DNA from: Ruegeria atlantica
GTDB taxonomy: Bacteria; Pseudomonadota; Alphaproteobacteria; Rhodobacterales; Rhodobacteraceae
Direction: 5' to 3'
Assembly (NCBI RefSeq): GCF_013032005.1
Contig: NZ_WQBE01000003.1
Location: 290,851 to 354,850, forward strand
DNA length: 64,000 bases
Every line of letters starts with the position of its first letter. Positions within the stretch are counted from its first letter, which is position 1. A model generated the notes under the pieces. The model worked only from the letters and a program-made list of their open reading frames with translations, was not told where the DNA came from and made no database searches. Below, one piece after another: positions 18,970-27,508 of this stretch. A program made the position numbers and the translations under genes.

Positions 18970-21008
18970 TCCGCCGCCTCTGCTAGTAATTTGTCTACGT
19001 CATCCGCGCCGAATACTGCGCTTAGTTCTGCCACGATGCGCTGTGCCTGATCAAAGGCCATTTGGGCCTCGGTGCGCTCATTGGTTTCACCGCTTCCAAT
19101 GCGATGTTCAAGATGCCCGGCCAGCAAGGCCAGATAGTGATCCAAAACGGTGTTCAGGCGCTCCAACAAATCGCTGCGGGCGGTGTCTACCAGATCATCG
19201 CCGATCATCTCGAATTCCTGAACGATCATGCGTTCGGCGCGGGCGACAACGCTTTTGCGTGAAATCAGACGTGACAGCCAGCTGACCCGCAGTTCAACCG
19301 TAATGCCGCGGGTCAGAGCTGTGGTATCCGGGCGGAACCAGCGCACGGCACTGGTATTCATGCGGTTGTCGCTTGTGTCTTGCCAGCCGGGCAGGGCGCG
19401 CAAGGCGGCATTGCTTTGCATATCAATCGAGTACAATTCGCTCAGCATCCGCTGCCGCACCACTTGCGTGGCCCCTTGAACCAACTCGCGCATACGGTCG
19501 CGCAGCGGAGTGAAGTTCAGTTCGGTATCCCCACCCTTAGCAAGCAGGGGTGAGTCGCCGTTCGGTCCCCGAACCACAGCCGAGACAGACTCGGCCACGG
19601 TATCGTCCATGACCCCGCGCAGATTGGCCAGAACATCGTCCATGTCATTGACGATTTCCGAGGTTTTTTGCGTTACCAGTGTGCGCAGATCGGCGAGCGT
19701 CTTACTATTCTCGTCACCGCTGTCGGGGGCAGGGCTGATTTCCTCTTCGATGACGCGCAGATGGGCCTTGCTGCGCTCAAGCTCGCCATGGGCAAAACTG
19801 TTGAGGTGCTGCCAAGCCATCCGCAGCTGTTCATTGCGCGGTCCCTCGGTCAGCGCACTGGTCACGTGACGGCGCAGGTCTGGCAAGCCCGAAGCGATCA
19901 TGGCGGCAAACCGCAAGACGCCTTCGCGGCTGATCGGGCCCGAGCCGCGTTTGATTTCTTCGACCCCGTCCAGATATTGCTTCATTTGTTCCGGATGCGC
20001 GCGCAGCCAGGCCAGGACTTCATCATGGTTGATACCTGTTTCGTCCCCGGTCAGCGCATAGTGCGCCCACTGGGCGCTGCCCATCAGCACATCGATATCC
20101 GAATTGCCAAGTGCTTTTTCCAGACCGTCCATCACATCGGCCCGGACCTTGCCCGCATCTTCGGCTCCACCGCCCAATTCGTCGACGCGGTTGATGAAGA
20201 CTACGATCTGACCCAGTTCCAGCGCCTGCATCAGGCGGAACAGTTTCAGATCGGCGCGGGACAGGGCCTGATGCGCAGACAGAACCACAACAAAGAAGTC
20301 GGATTCCTTGAGGTATTGGCGCGAGATCTCCTCGCGGATCAAAAGCGGGTCGTTGACGCCCGGCGTGTCCGTCACCGTCAGCGGGAACGGGAAGTGGCCG
20401 ATGTCGAAATAGACCTCGGCCTTGCGGGTGATGTCGCTGTAGAGACCACGATCTGATCCAGGGTCGTGCTCACCCTCTTCGGTCGGATCATCCCCGGCAC
20501 AGACATAGCGCGCCAGATCGTCCGAATTCAGGTCATCCAGATCGTGATGCTGACCCAGCAGGTGTTTATAGCTTTCACCCAGACGCAGCTTGGCGCGGGT
20601 TTTCATCGCCTCGACCTGCTCTTCGATCATTTCGCGCTTATAGCTGTCCTCGTCATCGGGGAACATGTTGCGCAGCTCTTCGCCTTCGGCGATCAGCGCT
20701 TGCCACTGGCGGTTGTCGAAAAAGTGGAATTCGGCCCCTGCGGTGCGTCCCGATGGGTGGCCGAAATGCATATCGGTAATCACCGTCGTCCACGGGTTCA
20801 CATCCGACGGCAGGTATTCGGCCTGCCCGGTGAAGCCGTTGATCAAACGGGATTTGCCGGCCTTGATCTGCCCGACAAAGGCAATCGAAGGTTTCAGATT
20901 CGTCAGGTCGCTGACAATTCGCGAAATGAACTGGCGGGTCTCTTCATTAGAGGTGCCGTTCATGTCATCGGCAATACGGATTAACTCGCGACGGTTGTTC
21001 TCACTCAT
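18966..21008 (-). CDS. Dynamin-like GTPase, long type (pair 2)
   Basis: 680 residues. P-loop GQIKAGKSR (46-54), a switch region with LPSDVNPWTTVIT, G3 DTPGVND (214-220), G4 NRVD (273-276). The remainder (~400 residues) is mostly helical, as expected for the stalk of dynamin-like proteins. A short hydrophobic stretch near SRLISRKS in the C-terminal half could act as a membrane paddle, but no full transmembrane helix is seen. It is clearly a paralog of the 24145 protein (shared LPSDVNPWT, RYVC.GDD, DTPGVND, QAL, NR.DEL). It is translationally coupled to the short GTPase 17683-18969. Confidence 0.88.
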   Translation of the reverse strand: MSENNRRELIRIADDMNGTSNEETRQFISRIVSDLTNLKPSIAFVGQIKAGKSRLINGFTGQAEYLPSDVNPWTTVITDMHFGHPSGRTAGAEFHFFDNRQWQALIAEGEELRNMFPDDEDSYKREMIEEQVEAMKTRAKLRLGESYKHLLGQHHDLDDLNSDDLARYVCAGDDPTEEGEHDPGSDRGLYSDITRKAEVYFDIGHFPFPLTVTDTPGVNDPLLIREEISRQYLKESDFFVVVLSAHQALSRADLKLFRLMQALELGQIVVFINRVDELGGGAEDAGKVRADVMDGLEKALGNSDIDVLMGSAQWAHYALTGDETGINHDEVLAWLRAHPEQMKQYLDGVEEIKRGSGPISREGVLRFAAMIASGLPDLRRHVTSALTEGPRNEQLRMAWQHLNSFAHGELERSKAHLRVIEEEISPAPDSGDENSKTLADLRTLVTQKTSEIVNDMDDVLANLRGVMDDTVAESVSAVVRGPNGDSPLLAKGGDTELNFTPLRDRMRELVQGATQVVRQRMLSELYSIDMQSNAALRALPGWQDTSDNRMNTSAVRWFRPDTTALTRGITVELRVSWLSRLISRKSVVARAERMIVQEFEMIGDDLVDTARSDLLERLNTVLDHYLALLAGHLEHRIGSGETNERTEAQMAFDQAQRIVAELSAVFGADDVDKLLAEAAE

Positions 21009-21075
21009 AAACTTTACCCTGGTAACTTGTAATCACGGATAGAATTAGTCGAAAAATTGAATGTTTTGGCCGAAA

Positions 21076-21948
21076 TCATCCGTCCGGCCTCTTTAGGTTG
21101 GTCCACAGATTGACGACGGCCCCCAGCTTGCGCGCCTCGTGTACGGCCATTGCCAGGTTTTTACCATCGTTCAGGATTGCCAGCCCGGCGTCTTTGCCAC
21201 CCGAAGGGCGCATGACAATCAATTGCGGATGGTCCATCACGGCGGCGCTGTCGCCATTCCAACCAGCAAGATCGCGGGCAAAGCGGGCCAGCAGGTCAGA
21301 ATCGGGGTGTAATGATCCATTTTCTTGGCAATCACCTGCCTTTTGCAGTGCTGCCCCGTCGGCCCCGGCTGCCAGAACACGCCCCTGTGCAAACCGCTCG
21401 GACCCGTCATAGAAACGCTGCGCAAGAGTGTCGTTTTCTTCGCTTTCCAAAGCTTCATCGGCGGATGCTATTTCGTCCGGGTTGGCATCCGCAACAATGG
21501 AAATAACCGGCTCTGTCGGCACTTCTATGTTTTCACAGGCGGTTTCGATCTCGCTGTAGGTTATGCCAACGTCATCCGCCTCAAGCGCCGTGTCTGGTTG
21601 CAGGGAAACAAGCTCAAGCGGAGCAGGAGCGCAGGCGATGTCAGTGACCAGCTGCGCCAGTTTGACGGCCAGATCCTCACGCGATTCTGTTTCGAAATCC
21701 GGTGCAATACCGGATTGCACGCGAAACACATCCGTCACCCGAGAGCTGTTGACCTCAATCGCCAGGCAATCGCCGTTGGCGGCGGTGAATTCCAACCGAC
21801 GGGGCAGGATGGTGCCGCGAATGGTACGCAAAACCTTTTCGCGCCGCGCCTGGGCTGTTTCGCCTGGTACGGTCACCGCCGGATTCAGGCGGGCGACAGA
21901 TGCGCGACCGATATTGTCGAGCAGATCAAGTATGTCCGTGTCCATCAT
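21076..21948 (-). CDS. Unrecognised acidic protein in the dynamin operon
   Basis: 290 residues (a start one codon later, 21945, is equally possible). No signal peptide, membrane segment or familiar catalytic motif. The N-terminal ~110 residues look like an alpha/beta domain (RRLEFTAANGDCLAIEVNSS). A middle ~80 residues are acidic and low-complexity. The last ~80 residues end in QLIVMRPSGGKDAGLAIL and LAMAVHEARKLGAVV, a strand-helix pattern that could be a second, degenerate Roadblock-like domain; this is speculative. It lies 24 bases after the Roadblock-like gene and 67 before the long GTPase, so it is probably an accessory factor of the GTPases. Confidence 0.7.
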   Translation of the reverse strand: MMDTDILDLLDNIGRASVARLNPAVTVPGETAQARREKVLRTIRGTILPRRLEFTAANGDCLAIEVNSSRVTDVFRVQSGIAPDFETESREDLAVKLAQLVTDIACAPAPLELVSLQPDTALEADDVGITYSEIETACENIEVPTEPVISIVADANPDEIASADEALESEENDTLAQRFYDGSERFAQGRVLAAGADGAALQKAGDCQENGSLHPDSDLLARFARDLAGWNGDSAAVMDHPQLIVMRPSGGKDAGLAILNDGKNLAMAVHEARKLGAVVNLWTNLKRPDG

Positions 21949-21972
21949 GCCGTGACCCCCCTCTGGTCCGGT

Positions 21973-22374
21973 CTAAACTGCAGCCGCTACCGGCCCCAGG
22001 CTGAGATGCGATTTGGTCAACGCCAACCCGACATTGGCGCTGTTGTGACAGATGTAGCAGACCACGTGATCGGGATATTCCCGGGTCCGCAGAAAGATGT
22101 GCAGCCGATCGTTCGAAAACACCGCGATTTCCCCAAATCCCGGACTATCCGACTCTTCTGCTGTGGCCGAGCGCAACAATTCCTCAAAGGCTTTGACGCC
22201 GCGACCCTGAAACAGGTTAGTCACGGCAATGGCCAAAGTGTCCAGAACGTCCGCGCTGTCTGTGTCCAAGGTGTTGGTCGCCAGCAACATCCCCGTTTCC
22301 ATATCGACATACCCGGCTGCAATGCAGTCGGGTATGGTGTCCATCGCGGTGTTCAATGCGGCTTCGATTGTCAT
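21973..22374 (-). CDS. Small Roadblock/LC7-like protein
   Basis: 133 residues. The layout fits the Roadblock/LC7 fold: an N-terminal helix, then GYVDMETGMLLATNTL (strand pair), a central helix (VLDTLAIAVTNLF), then EIAVFSNDRLHIFLRT and VVCYICHNSANVGLALT (the closing strands and helix). Prokaryotic members, such as MglB, regulate GTPases and other NTPases. Placement between two dynamin-like GTPase pairs (22 bases after one, 24 bases before the next gene) supports a role as a GTPase regulator or polar recruiter. The assignment rests on pattern, not alignment. Confidence 0.65.
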   Translation of the reverse strand: MTIEAALNTAMDTIPDCIAAGYVDMETGMLLATNTLDTDSADVLDTLAIAVTNLFQGRGVKAFEELLRSATAEESDSPGFGEIAVFSNDRLHIFLRTREYPDHVVCYICHNSANVGLALTKSHLSLGPVAAAV

Positions 22375-22396
22375 CGCTTGCTACCTGCGCTTCGGG

Positions 22397-24136
22397 TCAC
22401 AACACATGGAATTCCGCCCCGCCGTTTTTCGAAGCGTTCGGAACCGTATGCATCGAGCCCTTGGCCTGACGTGCGTAATGTTCGGCTGCGATCTGGTCGA
22501 ATTCCTTGAGGAACGCGTCGAACACATTTTTCATGCCTTCAGCGTCGTCCGGCAAATCTTCATCCGCAGTGATGTCGCGCCACATGGATGCCGCGCTCAG
22601 CGGTTTTCCTGCCGGTACGTTCAGCAAATCTTCCAGTTTTTCGCCGGTTTTTGCGGCCGGGGTTGCCTCGTCAGGGGCAGCACCGTTGGACAGCGGCACA
22701 ACTTGCATGTCCACAAGACCACTGGATTCGGGCTCGGGCTCATACTCATCATCTGCGCCTTTCGCCTGTTCCGCCAGCAAAGCCGTAATTGATGACACCG
22801 AGACATCGGCGCGACGGTCTTCCGGTGCGTGTTCGGCGTTCTCACCCTGCTCGGACGTGTCTGCCAACTCGTTTTCGGGCGAGGAAAGGATCGGGTCCGA
22901 AGCGGCCAGTTCTTCGGCAGGGCTGTCCACTTCGGGGTCAGACAACAGGTTGATATCGTCATCTTCGTCCAATTCGTCATCATCCAGCAGATCGAACGAG
23001 TCTTCCTCGTCGAAACCCCGCACGTGTTCGGACAGGTTCAGGCCGGTATCCGGTGTGTCGCGGAAAAAGGCGCGCAGCTCGTCCTCTTGGGCGTCCTGGG
23101 CGGGTTCAGCATCCTGCTTTTCCGCCACCATTTCGGCGCGCAGGCGCTCGGCCTCGGCCGCATCGATGCGTTCTTCCCGGTCGGTATCCTCGGCGCGGCG
23201 CTCGACACGCGTTGGACGAATTGGGAAGTTGGTGACCACTTCGTCTGCGCCACCCGCCTCGGATTCGGATACGGGGTCGACCAATTTCAACGGCGCCGGT
23301 TCGTCGGCCTGTTCTTCCTTTCGCTTGGGGCGAATTGGCTGAACGCGAAGGCCGCCTGACAGGCTGTTGTCGATCTGGTAGCGCGCCAGCATATCGGCGC
23401 GGTTGTCCATGATCTGTTCGGTGATTTCGAGGAAGCTGTCGACCATCTTGCCGCCACCGCTGCGGGCCCACAGCTCGGCGTCACCGCTTTTGTCCCGCGC
23501 CGTGATCGCGTCACGAGCCGAGAACAGGATCGATCTGTTAAACAGATGACCGGCTTCGCGGTTCACGCGGCGCAGCACTTTTTGGCGATCTTTCTGGCCC
23601 AACACATCTGCGCGGGTCACCAACAGCAGCGAGTTATGCTGCAACCGTTCGGGCAAAGACACCCACGTCGCCCGCTCGGTCTCGCGCCAGGCTTGGGTGG
23701 CATGAGTACACCACAGAACGCCATTGGCTTGCCCGACCGCGCGACGCCAGACATCGCTGGAAATTTTCGGGTCGGAAATGCCGGGGGTGTCGATCAGGTC
23801 CACCGCTTCCAGAATGTCGGATTCAAGGAAAATGCGAACGAACTGAACGTCGTTGACCCCTACGGTATCAAGCTGGTCCAGCGTAATGTTCTCGCGGCTA
23901 CCATCATGGCGCTGCACATAGGCCGAACCTTTTCCCCAACTGAACCAGACGGGGGGCAGTTGCGTGGCCGTGACCTGCGTTGGCAGCGCGTGCGAGCGCA
24001 GCAAAAAGTTCATCAGCGTCGATTTTCCGGCACTGAACTCTCCCATCAGCGCAAAGATCGGTTTGCGCCGGGACCACTGCTCGATGCGTTCCCATGCCTT
24101 AGGAGAGACGAAGCGGGTTTGTGTGTCTTTTGCCAT
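22397..24136 (-). CDS. Dynamin-like GTPase, short type with long acidic tail (pair 1)
   Basis: 579 residues. P-loop GEFSAGKST (32-40), G3 DTPG (116-119), G4-like TRAD (174-177), with VLWCTHATQAWRETER between them as in the 17683 paralog. The GTPase domain ends near residue 265. Residues ~270-520 are acidic and low-complexity (for example FDLLDDDELDEDDD) and likely disordered. A short helical C-terminus follows (MWRDIT; FDAFLKEFDQIAAEHYARQ). The acidic tail is absent from the pair-2 paralog, so it is a lineage-specific addition, perhaps a partner-docking or phosphorylated region. It is 8 bases after the long GTPase gene. Confidence 0.85.
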   Translation of the reverse strand: MAKDTQTRFVSPKAWERIEQWSRRKPIFALMGEFSAGKSTLMNFLLRSHALPTQVTATQLPPVWFSWGKGSAYVQRHDGSRENITLDQLDTVGVNDVQFVRIFLESDILEAVDLIDTPGISDPKISSDVWRRAVGQANGVLWCTHATQAWRETERATWVSLPERLQHNSLLLVTRADVLGQKDRQKVLRRVNREAGHLFNRSILFSARDAITARDKSGDAELWARSGGGKMVDSFLEITEQIMDNRADMLARYQIDNSLSGGLRVQPIRPKRKEEQADEPAPLKLVDPVSESEAGGADEVVTNFPIRPTRVERRAEDTDREERIDAAEAERLRAEMVAEKQDAEPAQDAQEDELRAFFRDTPDTGLNLSEHVRGFDEEDSFDLLDDDELDEDDDINLLSDPEVDSPAEELAASDPILSSPENELADTSEQGENAEHAPEDRRADVSVSSITALLAEQAKGADDEYEPEPESSGLVDMQVVPLSNGAAPDEATPAAKTGEKLEDLLNVPAGKPLSAASMWRDITADEDLPDDAEGMKNVFDAFLKEFDQIAAEHYARQAKGSMHTVPNASKNGGAEFHVL

Positions 24137-24144
24137 ATCGCTAC

Positions 24145-26154
24145 TTATGCTGCCTCGTTACTAAGATCTTTCAGGATGTCACCCAGGATATCGTCGCGCG
24201 ATTTCTTGGGTGCTATACCGGCCATAAGCGCGGCCTGGCTTGGGTCTTGCTCGGCTGAGGCCGAGATGTTCAACAGGGTCTCGGCCTGCTCGCGCAGGAA
24301 GTCAGATAACCCGGCCCGGACATTTTCCAGAACCGCGGCGATCTGATTTTCCTCAAGGTCCTTGGTGATCGAGTTCGCCTCGGATGCGATCAGGCGCGTA
24401 TAATCGGCAGCGTATGCTTCGAACCCTTTGCGGCGTTGCCACCAGCGGCGCCACCATGTGCTTTGCAGGTCCAGCGCAATGGTGCGCCCGATGCCCAGTG
24501 GCGGAGGTACGCGAGGGACAATTGGGGCTTCGATGCTGAATTCACCCAGATGGTTGCCCAAAAGCTTCTGATACAGCGCTTCGACATCCGCCGCGGCGGT
24601 ACTGTAAAGCGCGCCTGCCTCTTTGCGCATCGCGCGGGCAAAGCTGAAATAGGCCGCTTTCTGCAATGTGCGCAGACCCGCCGGGTCATATTGCCAAGTG
24701 CCTTCCTCGCCATTCTGTTCGAGATGCGAAATCAAAGAGTCCGTTGCGCGTTTGACAAAGTTCGCCTCGGCCGATTTCAGACGTTCCAGCACTTTGTCGC
24801 GCAAGGCGGTCGTCAGTTCCGCAGCCTTCTTATCGTATTCCTCAGCAACCTTGGCGATTGCCTCTTCGGGGGTCACACCATCCAGATCCCGCACGATCCC
24901 TTGGCCGTCGGACAGGTTCTTGGCCACAGCCGTCGCCCGAATCTGGCTGGCGATATTGCGGGCGCGATGCCGGACGCGATCCAACAGGCGAGTACCCGCT
25001 CCGTCAGCGATCCGTTCATTCATCGCCAGCAGCAGATCGGGAAGACCCGACAATGCCCAGATTTTATCCAGCGACGGGGCCTGATCACCAAACCCTGCTG
25101 CCAAATAGAAGGTATTCAGAGCTTGCCGCGACTCTTCTGTCAGAATGTCGGGATTGCCGGTCAGGGCGGCTTCGGCCCAAAGGGCACTGCCGAACACAAC
25201 GCTTGTGCTCGTGTCGATATTATTCTGTTTCAGCGTGTCCTGAATGCGGTCGCGGATTTCCGGCACTTGATTGACCGGATCTGACAATTCGTCGATGCGG
25301 TTCACAAACAGGATAATCTGGCGGTTTTCAAACTGTGCGATGATCCGCATCAGCGCCATATCCATGGTGGTCAGCGCCTGGCTGGCGGCCAGAACAACAA
25401 CGCAAACCTCGGACCCGCGCAGGCTGCGCAGCGTAATCTGTTCGCGCACCATAAACGTATCGTTCACGCCGGGTGTATCGCAGAGTTTCAGCGAAATCGG
25501 ATATTGCGGAATGTCCATGAACAGTTCCGCAGATTTGGTGACGTCGGCAAAACGCCCGGTCTTGGGGTTGATATCCGGGTCTTCGTCATCGCCCAGACAG
25601 ACATAGCGCTGGATCAGTTCGTCGTCGAAATAGTCATACTGGTGGCTTTGTCCCAGGATCAGGTCAAAATGCTGGCCCAGGCGGGATTCGGATTTGGCCT
25701 TCATCTCGCCGATCTGGCGGCGAATATCTTCCATCTCATCATCGGCCCCGGCGCGATTGGCCAGTTCTCCCAATCGGCCACCGCCGACCATCAGGTTGTC
25801 CCACTCTTCTTGTTCGAAAAAGGTGAACTTGGCTTTTTTGTCGCCTTCTGTGCGGGTGTTGATGTTCAGCGTGGTTACCACCGAGGTCCACGGGTTCACA
25901 TCCGACGGCAGCAGGGCGGGGCGCCCGGCCAGAATGTTCACGATCGAGGATTTGCCAGCCTTGACCTGCCCAACCAGTGTCACACTGGCCGTAAAATTCT
26001 CCATCTTCGTCTTTAGCGTTGCAAGCCGCGCCGAGGATCGCGCATCTGCTACCTCTGTCAATTGGTCGATCTGCGTAGACAGGGCAGTCATGGCCGAAGT
26101 CATCGGCGTCAGCGCCTCATTTCCAACGGACAGAAGATGGTCGTTTCGGGCCAT
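24145..26154 (-). CDS. Dynamin-like GTPase, long type (pair 1)
   Basis: 669 residues. N-terminal helix ~15-55, P-loop GQVKAGKSS (62-70), LPSDVNPWTSVVT switch region, G3 DTPGVND (226-232), G4 NRID (285-288). A long helical second half follows. A tryptophan/arginine-rich patch (STWWRRWWQRRKG) in the C-terminal third is a plausible membrane-contact segment. It is a paralog of the 18966 protein along the whole GTPase domain. Only 2 bases separate it from the upstream small gene and 8 from the short GTPase. It would form pair 1 with the 22397 protein. Confidence 0.88.
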   Translation of the reverse strand: MARNDHLLSVGNEALTPMTSAMTALSTQIDQLTEVADARSSARLATLKTKMENFTASVTLVGQVKAGKSSIVNILAGRPALLPSDVNPWTSVVTTLNINTRTEGDKKAKFTFFEQEEWDNLMVGGGRLGELANRAGADDEMEDIRRQIGEMKAKSESRLGQHFDLILGQSHQYDYFDDELIQRYVCLGDDEDPDINPKTGRFADVTKSAELFMDIPQYPISLKLCDTPGVNDTFMVREQITLRSLRGSEVCVVVLAASQALTTMDMALMRIIAQFENRQIILFVNRIDELSDPVNQVPEIRDRIQDTLKQNNIDTSTSVVFGSALWAEAALTGNPDILTEESRQALNTFYLAAGFGDQAPSLDKIWALSGLPDLLLAMNERIADGAGTRLLDRVRHRARNIASQIRATAVAKNLSDGQGIVRDLDGVTPEEAIAKVAEEYDKKAAELTTALRDKVLERLKSAEANFVKRATDSLISHLEQNGEEGTWQYDPAGLRTLQKAAYFSFARAMRKEAGALYSTAAADVEALYQKLLGNHLGEFSIEAPIVPRVPPPLGIGRTIALDLQSTWWRRWWQRRKGFEAYAADYTRLIASEANSITKDLEENQIAAVLENVRAGLSDFLREQAETLLNISASAEQDPSQAALMAGIAPKKSRDDILGDILKDLSNEAA

Positions 26155-26156
26155 GG

Positions 26157-26573
26157 TCAGCCTCCGGTTCCAGTGGCAGCAATGGGATTGTGGTCCTGAC
26201 CGTCATGAGAGCTGGTCATGATGTCGATACGAGCAATCAGATTCAGCGCGGTGCCCAGAATATCGGCCTCGTCACCGGGTGAGATCGTTTCATAAGCTTG
26301 AGAATCGGCAAGCACTTCGATCTCGCTGAACTGTTCACTGTTTTCCAGCAGAGCCAGGCGACGTCCGGTCGGAAAACTCTTTGATTTCGTTCGGGGCAAC
26401 GGCATGCGCGAGTTGGCCAACAGGTAGTGACCCCCCGAATGCGTACGCAATGACACGCCGAAGCCTGTGTTCGGATGATTCCGGTTCAAGGACTTCAGTT
26501 CACCAAGAAAACTTTCACGGGCAAGACCAATGGCGTCTTGCTCGGCAGAAGCAGCGTTCATCATATTGGTCAC
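26157..26573 (-). CDS. Unrecognised small protein, first gene of the dynamin operon
   Basis: 138 residues if started at GTG 26573, which has GAGGA 7 bases upstream; ATG codons three and four codons later are alternatives, and the frame is open to 26603. No signal peptide or membrane segment. Mixed alpha/beta composition with THSGGHYLLANSRM and GDEADILGTALNLIARI. The latter two features vaguely recall the N-terminal domain of the 21076 protein (NGDCLAIEVNSSRV; SREDLAVKLAQLV), hinting that each GTPase pair has a related accessory protein; this is weak. It is 2 bases from the long GTPase, so the same operon is certain. Confidence 0.7.
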   Translation of the reverse strand: MTNMMNAASAEQDAIGLARESFLGELKSLNRNHPNTGFGVSLRTHSGGHYLLANSRMPLPRTKSKSFPTGRRLALLENSEQFSEIEVLADSQAYETISPGDEADILGTALNLIARIDIMTSSHDGQDHNPIAATGTGG

Positions 26574-27312
26574 GGTTAAGATCCTCGTGTTCGAGTTGAG
26601 CAAAAAAAAACTCGTACTTGCCCGAAGGCAAAAAGACTCATTAATTCCCGCTCTCCATAATTATTGGCAAGGCGGTGTTATTTTGACGCGAATAAGATTT
26701 TTTGGCGTTTGAATTGTGGCGCAAATATGGTCACAGCCCCAACAATTGCTCAACTCATGGCCGAGTGGGAAGGATTTCGACACTGAAGGATCAAGGCGCC
26801 ATAGCTGAGCAAGGCGTTGATTGTAGGATGAATTATCTTGAGGGAGTGGCGGATAATATATTGTTTTATAACAATATAAATTCGATAAGAGATTTTATCT
26901 ACGAACCGGTTTTCCGACCCTCCCGGTGCGATGATCGAAGCAGCCGTGTTAGGCGCGCCCGTTTTTCAATCAGATAACTCAACGTAAGCGAGTGTAATTT
27001 TTCGGCCATCTTTAATGTGCATGAATCGTCAACTATTGGTAGGGCGACCAATTGAGGGATCAAATGCTGTCGTACTGATTTTCGCCAGGGGTCTAAGTTC
27101 CAAACATTCAATAAATTGGGACTATTGGCCCGATTTAGTCTGCTCACGCACCCTCAGAGGCTTGAATTCTGCGCGCCGGGTATGACGATCAGCCTCGCCA
27201 AGATTGTCGCCAATAAGGAGGCAATAATCTTTGCCAAAAGCCAATTTCCCTCTCGCACTCGGTCGCAGCCTTTGTTATTGAGCACGTCAATCCGGCGCTC
27301 AAGGCCGGTCGT
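26574..27312. other. Gene-free AT-rich stretch upstream of the dynamin operon
   Basis: 739 bases with no supported gene. The part nearest 26573 should carry the dynamin-operon promoter on the minus strand. It contains a perfect AT-rich hairpin at 26857-26878. Short open frames here show no recognisable protein. Confidence 0.5.
26857..26878. repeat. Perfect AT-rich inverted repeat
   Basis: TATATTGTT - TTAT - AACAATATA: a 9-bp perfect stem with a 4-base loop in the intergenic region about 280 bases upstream of the dynamin operon. Could be an operator or a structural element; no poly-T follows. Confidence 0.5.
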
Positions 27313-27397
27313 GCGGGTGTGGCGAAATTGGTAGACGCACCAGATTTAGGTTCTGGCGCCGCAAGGCGTGGGGGTTCAAGTCCCTCCACCCGCACCA
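27313..27397 (+). tRNA. tRNA-Leu (anticodon UAG)
   Basis: 85 nt including an encoded CCA. Acceptor GCGGGTG pairs with CACCCGC. The anticodon arm CCAGA-TTTAGGT-TCTGG gives anticodon TAG. A long variable arm (CGCCGCAAGGCG) marks a class II tRNA and the T-loop is TTCAAGT. It reads CUN leucine codons. Its downstream side borders a zone of decayed genes. Confidence 0.97.
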
Positions 27398-27508
27398 CTT
27401 TTTCTGATTGTTTGCGTATCACCACTGTCCTGAAGAAACTGTCCAAACCTAATGTCTGGTTGGGCAGCAGCACCGCGCAGGCGCGCGTTGCTTTGTTCGT
27501 TGCGACAC

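Noticed and set aside
10657..26573. Type VI secretion locus, because of the kinase/FHA/PP2C trio
   Set aside because: No structural or sheath genes (TssB/C, TssJ/L/M, Hcp, VgrG, ClpV) are present in the window.
21076..26573. Homology between the 26157 protein and the N-terminal domain of the 21076 protein
   Set aside because: Only short, loose resemblances were visible; not enough to claim without a profile alignment.
26899..27147. 82-residue minus-strand protein upstream of the tRNA
   Set aside because: No ribosome site, no recognisable motif, composition not distinctive.
27189..27473. Minus-strand 94-residue protein across the tRNA
   Set aside because: It overlaps the whole tRNA-Leu on the opposite strand and has no family signature.
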